This document shows, piece by piece, positions 59,568 to 64,000 of a stretch of DNA of 64,000 nucleotides. The position numbers and the translations under genes are program-made. The DNA is taken from the NCBI RefSeq assembly GCF_037975245.1, contig NC_092576.1, positions 1,686,501 to 1,750,500 of the forward strand, written 5' to 3'. The stretch is from Apostichopus japonicus (lineage: Eukaryota > Echinodermata > Holothuroidea > Aspidochirotida > Stichopodidae). Numbering within the stretch: position 1 is the stretch's first letter; each line of letters begins with the position of its first letter. The notes beneath the pieces were generated by a model that did not search any database, was not told where the DNA came from, and saw only the letters and a program-made list of their open reading frames with translations.

Positions 59568-62500
59568 TCACGATGAAATACTAAATGGAACAAATTGTTT
59601 ACGAGTACGTGACGACCGTCTCAAATTAGGTGTTACTGGATTTGAAGCTTTTGCCACGTCTGGGACCGAAACAACAACTGGCGATTTCAAATTCTGTTCC
59701 TGCGATTCTACCTCAGAAACGGGAGAACTATTTCTCTTTAAACCACGAGTGACGTCATCAACACCAGTTGATTTCGGTTTACTGATCTCGTCAGAGTCAA
59801 CAGGAATATCTAAATCCACAATACTTGGCAAAGGCTTTAAATCGTTAAATGTGTGCATTTTACGACTATAAGGCTTACATGATCTTGATCTGATTTGATT
59901 AATATGTCTTTTCCATACATGATCATCAACTCTAACCAAATATGTTACAGGACCCAATACTTTAAAAATGATGCCTTCAACCCATTTATCAGACGATGAT
60001 CTAAAATCCAAAACCATGACCATATCTCCTACGGAAACAGATCTAATAGGCTTTTCAGTATTTGAGTTCTGTTTCTGTGACACTGAAAACTTCAAATTTG
60101 GTTTTAGAGCTGATAGTCTAGTTGGCAATTCTCGCTTAAAGAATAGTTTGGCAGGCGTTTCTTTGATTAAAGCGTGAGGTGTGGTTCTATAAGACAACAG
60201 AAATCGATCGATTTTAATTTGAACGTTGCCACTCTCGAATTTACATTTTTTCATTGCCTGTTTAAACGTACGAACAAAGCGCTCTGCTTCGCCATTAGAT
60301 GCTGGGTGTTTGACAGCACTTCTAATATGGCGAATGCCATTTTGCTTGCAAAAGACGTTAAACTCTTCAGCAATAAATTGGGGGCCATTATCTGATACCA
60401 GCTCTTTTGGCAAGCCGTAGCGTGCAAATATCGTCCTCAATTCATTGATAGTTTTATTAGCAGTTGTGGATTTCATTAGGATGACCTCTGGCCACTTTGA
60501 ATGAGCGTCTACGACTATCAAATACATATGACCGAGGAATGGACCCGCAAAGTCAACGTGAATACGTTGCCATGGTGCGGTGGGCCATTTCCAAGGATTT
60601 ACATCAACCTTTGGGAGAACAGATTGAACTGATTGACATGCATTACACGATTCAACAAGCTGCTCAATCTGCAAATCTAGACCTGGCCAATATACATGCA
60701 TCCTAGCAAGTGACTTCATCCTTACCATACCGGGATGACTGGCGTGCAATTCGCTTAGAATGCGATCTCGGTAACTCGAAGGAATGATCACACGAATTCC
60801 CCATAAAAGACAATTGCCTTCGACGGAGAGTTCATTTTGTTTACTAAAATAGGGCGTCATTTCTTTGTTTAAGTTTTCTCCCGGCCAACCATACAGAACA
60901 AAATGTCTAACCCTCGATAAAATAGGATCACTACTCGTAGCTGTTGCAATTTCTTTTGCGCTGACAGGTAAAGATTGAATTTGCGCCTGATTCAAATCAT
61001 TTGCTTCATTCGTCCACAATACAGTAAACTGATCAACTGTTTTAAGTTTGTCACTAGTATGCGCGCTCGAATTTGGCAATCTAGAGAAGAAATCGACATT
61101 TGCATTCTGTTTGGATGTACGGTACTGAATATCATATTCATAACCACTCAGAAGAATAGCCCAACGTTGCAATCTAGATGCGGCTAACACAGGGATGCCT
61201 TTGTTAGGACCAAACAGAAACTTCAAAGGCTTATGATCGGTAAACAAAGTGAACCGCTTCCCACAAAGATATTGGTGGAAAATGCGCACACCATAAACAA
61301 TTGCTAGGGCCTCCCTTTCGATTTGAGAATAATTTTGCTCAGTTTTCGTTAATTTTCTGGAAGCATATGCAATTGGTTTCTCTCCTTCCGGAGTTGAATG
61401 TGAGATCACTGCACCAATACCATACGGTGATGCATCAACTGAAAGCGTAATCTCCTTAGAGGGGTCAAAGTACACGAGCACTTTTGAGGAAGTGAGAATT
61501 TCTTTAATCTCCTCAAATGCTTGTTGACAATCGCTAGACCATATAAAGTTTTTGTCACATTGCAAAGCTGACGTCATTGGGGCCATAACAGATGATAAAT
61601 TTGGCATGAATTTACGATAATAATTTATAAGCCCTATGAGTGATTGCAGTTCCTGCTTATTTTGTGGAGCAGGGGCATTAACAACAGCCTCAACTTTTGC
61701 AGGAGATGGGTGAATGCCCTTAGCATCTACAATAAAACCAAGATACTCGATCGAGTCCTGGAAAAATGAACACTTTGATTCCTTAAGTCTCAAACCAACC
61801 TCGTCGAGTTTCTTGACTACCTGACCCAAGTTCCTTAAATGTTCTTCGTCAGTTTTACCAGTGACGATAATATCGTCTAGATAGCAACCCACCCCATTTA
61901 ACCCACCCAAAATTTGGTCCATGCATTGTTGAAAAATTGCAGGGGCGGAGCTTACTCCAAACGGTAGTCTTGTATACTGAAAAAGACCTAAATGGGTGTT
62001 GATCGTAACATATTTTCTGGAATCGGGATCTAAAACTATTTGCAAGTATGCATTTGACAAGTCTAGTTTTGAGAACTTTTGACCACCCTGCAGCTGTGCA
62101 AATAACTCGTCGGGACGGGGCAAAGGATATTCTTGTTGGTGCATTGCTGGGTTAATTGTGACCTTGTAGTCCCCGCAAACCCGGATATTACCATCCCCTT
62201 TTCTCACTGGGACAATTGGGGCGGCCCAATCAGAAAAATCAACTTTTTCTAGCACACCCTCCTTCACTAGTCTATTTAGCTCTTCTAAAACCTTATCCTT
62301 GATAGCTAGAGGCATGGGCCTTGGTTTGTAAAATTTAGGTGTTGCATCAGGTTTTATCCTAAGTTTCGCTTGGATGCCTTTGACTGTACCCAATTTCTTA
62401 TTAAGTACGTTACTACCAGACAATATCTCATTGACTTTGTCTTTTGGTGACAAATACACACGATTGATTTCTTGCCAATTTAAAGGCAAGTGTTCCAACC

Positions 62501-63656
62501 AATTACGACCCAAAAGGGCGGGACCATTCCCTTCAATGACAAACAATGGCAATGCTTTTTCGATTCCATTATACTTAACTTTAACGCTACATTTTCCTTT
62601 TACAGGTATCTTCTCTCCTGTAAATGTTTTCAAAACAACCTTCGTAGGTTTAATGTCGACCTTAGGCGACAGTGCCTTAACAAACATATCGTTTGGAATT
62701 AGGGAAACACCAGCCCCCGTATCTAATTCCATAGTTATCTTTTGGTTTTCAATTTCAACTTGAACTTCAATTGGTTTGCTTGACGCAAGTAACTTTACAT
62801 AGTAAACTGTGACGTCTTCGTCACCACTCTCTTCACCACTACTACTAGAATCATATTCAGGGGTTTGATTTACTTCCTTAATTCTCGAACTATGTTTACT
62901 CTTTTTACTTGACCTATGCTTAGAATTACGTTCCTTATCACGTGGTTTACTTACATCTGAATTTCGCCTGCAAACAGCCTTTAAATGTCCAACACAATCA
63001 CAAACATTACACTTATAGTCCTTATAATGACAGTCCTTTTTAAAATGTCCTGGTTTACCGCAGCACGAACAGAACACTCGATGACTCGTTGGCTTAGATG
63101 CCACGTGATGAACGCTGGCAGACCCTTCCTTGATAATAGCTGCGTTTTTGGCGGCGGACTCCATACTCATGGAAATTTTCACGGCATTATCCAGCTTTAG
63201 TGAATCGTCTTCCGACAAGAGCCTTTTTTGGATATTGTTGTCGTAAATCCCGCAAACGAACCGGTCACGCAGTGCATCCTTCAGGAAACTTCCGAAATTA
63301 CACGTGCTAGTCATTCTCTTTAGTTCGGCTAAAAACTCTGCAATTGTAGTTGACGAGCTCTGGTTGTAGTTGTAAAATCGGAATCTCTCCAATAAAACTG
63401 GGGGTTTGGGATTGTAGTATTCCCTCAAAGTCCCACAAATTTCGTCAAACTTCTTCGATGATGGCTTGTCTGGCGATACAAGATTTTTCAAAAGTCCATA
63501 GCCTTTTGCTCCCATTGAAGATAAAAGTATCGCCACTTTCTTTTTATCATCCTCTACTTCATTTGCTTGGAAAAACAGTATCAAACGTTCCTCGTATGAT
63601 TCCCAAATTTCCACATCAGGATCATAAATCTCCACTTTTAACATGCTGGAAGCCAT
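59568..63656 (-). CDS. Gag-pol polyprotein of Ty3/gypsy (Mag-like) element
   Basis: A single 1362-residue frame with no frameshift between gag and pol. Order: gag-like region (1-190); two CCHC zinc knuckles (CX2CX4HX4C at 196-209 and 216-229); basic/serine-rich linker; aspartic protease with DTGA at 312-315; reverse transcriptase about 430-645 with the catalytic YLDD at 592-595; RNase H about 735-860 with acidic residues D741, E782 and D807; integrase with HHCC zinc finger (H971, H974, C1004, C1007) and DDE core (D1035, D1089, E1125, 35 residues between the last two); then a GPVTYLV (GPY/F-type) module near 1235. All catalytic residues I can identify are present. The start ATG lies 56 nt after the primer site. 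Fusion of gag and pol with two knuckles fits the Mag lineage; the clade is my inference. It replicates through an RNA intermediate in cytoplasmic particles. Confidence 0.93.
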   Translation of the reverse strand: MASSMLKVEIYDPDVEIWESYEERLILFFQANEVEDDKKKVAILLSSMGAKGYGLLKNLVSPDKPSSKKFDEICGTLREYYNPKPPVLLERFRFYNYNQSSSTTIAEFLAELKRMTSTCNFGSFLKDALRDRFVCGIYDNNIQKRLLSEDDSLKLDNAVKISMSMESAAKNAAIIKEGSASVHHVASKPTSHRVFCSCCGKPGHFKKDCHYKDYKCNVCDCVGHLKAVCRRNSDVSKPRDKERNSKHRSSKKSKHSSRIKEVNQTPEYDSSSSGEESGDEDVTVYYVKLLASSKPIEVQVEIENQKITMELDTGAGVSLIPNDMFVKALSPKVDIKPTKVVLKTFTGEKIPVKGKCSVKVKYNGIEKALPLFVIEGNGPALLGRNWLEHLPLNWQEINRVYLSPKDKVNEILSGSNVLNKKLGTVKGIQAKLRIKPDATPKFYKPRPMPLAIKDKVLEELNRLVKEGVLEKVDFSDWAAPIVPVRKGDGNIRVCGDYKVTINPAMHQQEYPLPRPDELFAQLQGGQKFSKLDLSNAYLQIVLDPDSRKYVTINTHLGLFQYTRLPFGVSSAPAIFQQCMDQILGGLNGVGCYLDDIIVTGKTDEEHLRNLGQVVKKLDEVGLRLKESKCSFFQDSIEYLGFIVDAKGIHPSPAKVEAVVNAPAPQNKQELQSLIGLINYYRKFMPNLSSVMAPMTSALQCDKNFIWSSDCQQAFEEIKEILTSSKVLVYFDPSKEITLSVDASPYGIGAVISHSTPEGEKPIAYASRKLTKTEQNYSQIEREALAIVYGVRIFHQYLCGKRFTLFTDHKPLKFLFGPNKGIPVLAASRLQRWAILLSGYEYDIQYRTSKQNANVDFFSRLPNSSAHTSDKLKTVDQFTVLWTNEANDLNQAQIQSLPVSAKEIATATSSDPILSRVRHFVLYGWPGENLNKEMTPYFSKQNELSVEGNCLLWGIRVIIPSSYRDRILSELHASHPGMVRMKSLARMHVYWPGLDLQIEQLVESCNACQSVQSVLPKVDVNPWKWPTAPWQRIHVDFAGPFLGHMYLIVVDAHSKWPEVILMKSTTANKTINELRTIFARYGLPKELVSDNGPQFIAEEFNVFCKQNGIRHIRSAVKHPASNGEAERFVRTFKQAMKKCKFESGNVQIKIDRFLLSYRTTPHALIKETPAKLFFKRELPTRLSALKPNLKFSVSQKQNSNTEKPIRSVSVGDMVMVLDFRSSSDKWVEGIIFKVLGPVTYLVRVDDHVWKRHINQIRSRSCKPYSRKMHTFNDLKPLPSIVDLDIPVDSDEISKPKSTGVDDVTRGLKRNSSPVSEVESQEQNLKSPVVVSVPDVAKASNPVTPNLRRSSRTRKQFVPFSISS

Positions 63657-63712
63657 AGTTTCTCCTTCTCCCGGTAAGAACTCTTTTTAGAACTTAGGTT
63701 TTATTTCCGACC

Positions 63713-63730
63713 ATCCCATCCTCGTCGCCA
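63713..63730 (-). promoter_or_regulatory. Primer-binding site, tRNA-Ser type
   Basis: The sense strand reads TGGCGACGAGGATGGGAT, two bases inside the 5' LTR. It is complementary to the 3' end of animal tRNA-Ser(GCT) including CCA (from my knowledge of that tRNA: ...ATCCCATCCTCGTCG plus CCA), 18 of 18 bases. tRNA-Ser priming is known for Mag-lineage elements. Confidence 0.85.
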
Positions 63731-63732
63731 GT

Positions 63733-63933
63733 TGTTGTGTCGGTCCCGGGACAACCTAACAAACTTATAGGAATACTTCACAAAACAGTATAACGCAAAT
63801 GATCCGTCTAAACGGTTAACGTAATGTATTGTGAGCTTTTAACAAGAACGTGTTCTCCAAGAAACCTTGGTAGACGTTACATAACACAAACCATACCATT
63901 CAAATTAAGGTATGCATAAATTAACATATATCA
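63733..63933 (-). repeat. 5' LTR of the Ty3/gypsy element (truncated, 201 bp)
   Basis: Matches 59167-59367 base for base as far as I can read. It lacks the outer 49 bp, the start of U3 in the sense orientation. It breaks at TATCA, which also occurs in the target (GCTATCAGG), so a microhomology-mediated deletion removed the LTR edge and the right target duplication together. Part of the U3 promoter may be lost. Confidence 0.88.
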
Positions 63934-64000
63934 GGCTTCAAACTAGACATATATCTACTCCGGAAGTCCATATAGCCTTACGTAGAGAAACTATAAGTAG

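Larger units (their letters stand above)
59167..63933 (-). mobile_element. Coding-intact Ty3/gypsy (Mag-like) LTR retrotransposon
   Basis: A minus-strand element in the first intron of gene copy 6. In transcription order: 5' LTR (63933-63733, truncated), primer-binding site (63730-63713), single gag-pol frame (63656-59568), polypurine tract (59432-59417), 3' LTR (59416-59167, complete). The terminal TGTTG...CAACA of the complete LTR is as expected. I found no differences between the LTRs over the 201 bases they share, and the frame is uninterrupted, so insertion was recent. No envelope frame is present. The left flank ends GCTAT. In the empty site of other units GCTAT is followed by CAGGCTTC, while here the right LTR stops at TATCA and is followed by GGCTTC. 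Confidence 0.93.
57561..64000 (+). repeat. Tandem array unit 6 (partial; interrupted by Ty3/gypsy)
   Basis: Head 57561-58692 with foldback at about 57812-57884, signal-anchor exon 58693-58887, the start of the first intron to 59166, then the retrotransposon 59167-63933, after which the intron resumes (GGCTTCAAACTAGAC) to the window end. About 104 bp of the usual intron sequence is missing at 59145/59146 (CGATTT joined to GATAAAAAATG), just outside the retrotransposon. The internal and terminal exons, if present, lie beyond the window. The head resembles that of unit 2. Confidence 0.85.

Noticed and set aside
62374-62763. Plus-strand frames opposite gag-pol (62374, 63350 and others)
   Set aside because: Shadows of the intact 1362-residue minus-strand polyprotein.
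1-64000. The array as a simple assembly duplication of one locus
   Set aside because: Units differ by many substitutions, indels and private insertions with their own target duplications, which an artefact would not create. Long-read depth is still the decisive test for copy number.

Overview
Eukaryotic (animal) genomic DNA with spliceosomal introns, AT-rich non-coding sequence and many nested transposons. There is no prokaryotic gene organisation, rRNA, CRISPR or confident tRNA gene. The transposon mix (a CR1/L2-type LINE with an (ATAA)n tail, hAT elements with CAGTGGCGTAGCCAG-type ends, a Mag-like Ty3 element primed by tRNA-Ser) and a small family of Golgi-type sulfotransferases suggest a marine invertebrate, perhaps an echinoderm or another invertebrate deuterostome. 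The species is an inference and cannot be fixed from the sequence alone.

The whole window is a head-to-tail tandem array. A unit of about 10.6 kb begins at 1, 13360, 23979, 34647, 45518 and 57561; the sixth is cut by the window end. Each unit carries, all on the + strand: a GC-rich foldback head; a short exon coding an N-terminal signal anchor; an intron with an antisense fragment of unknown origin; a possible internal exon; a second intron with a C-tract and a palindromic minisatellite; a roughly 353-codon terminal exon coding a P-loop sulfotransferase domain; a non-coding 3' flank; and a 5'-truncated, dead LINE ending in (ATAA)n. The splice phases of the signal-anchor exon and the terminal exon match (phase 2 to phase 2), giving a predicted type II membrane carbohydrate-sulfotransferase-like protein. 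Four of five terminal exons are open; the fifth holds two in-frame stops. Because every unit has the LINE at the same place with shared disabling mutations, the LINE was present before the array expanded.

Units 1, 3 and 5 resemble each other in their cores, as do units 2 and 4, pointing to an older two-gene dimer. The junction segments (LINE tail plus next head) follow a different pattern, so exchange between units has also occurred.

Later insertions distinguish the units. Unit 1 has a foldback, Mutator-like element (327-1374; 83-bp inverted ends, 9-bp target duplication) and a hAT-like element inside its LINE (11163-12848; 8-bp duplication). Unit 4 has a roughly 250-bp fragment of a second LINE (42859-43108). 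Unit 5 has a hAT-like element upstream of its gene (46458-47805) with another nested inside. Unit 6 has a young, coding-intact Ty3/gypsy element on the minus strand (59167-63933), with LTRs identical over their shared length, a tRNA-Ser primer site and a polypurine tract. Its 5' LTR has lost its outer 49 bp, apparently through a TATCA microhomology.
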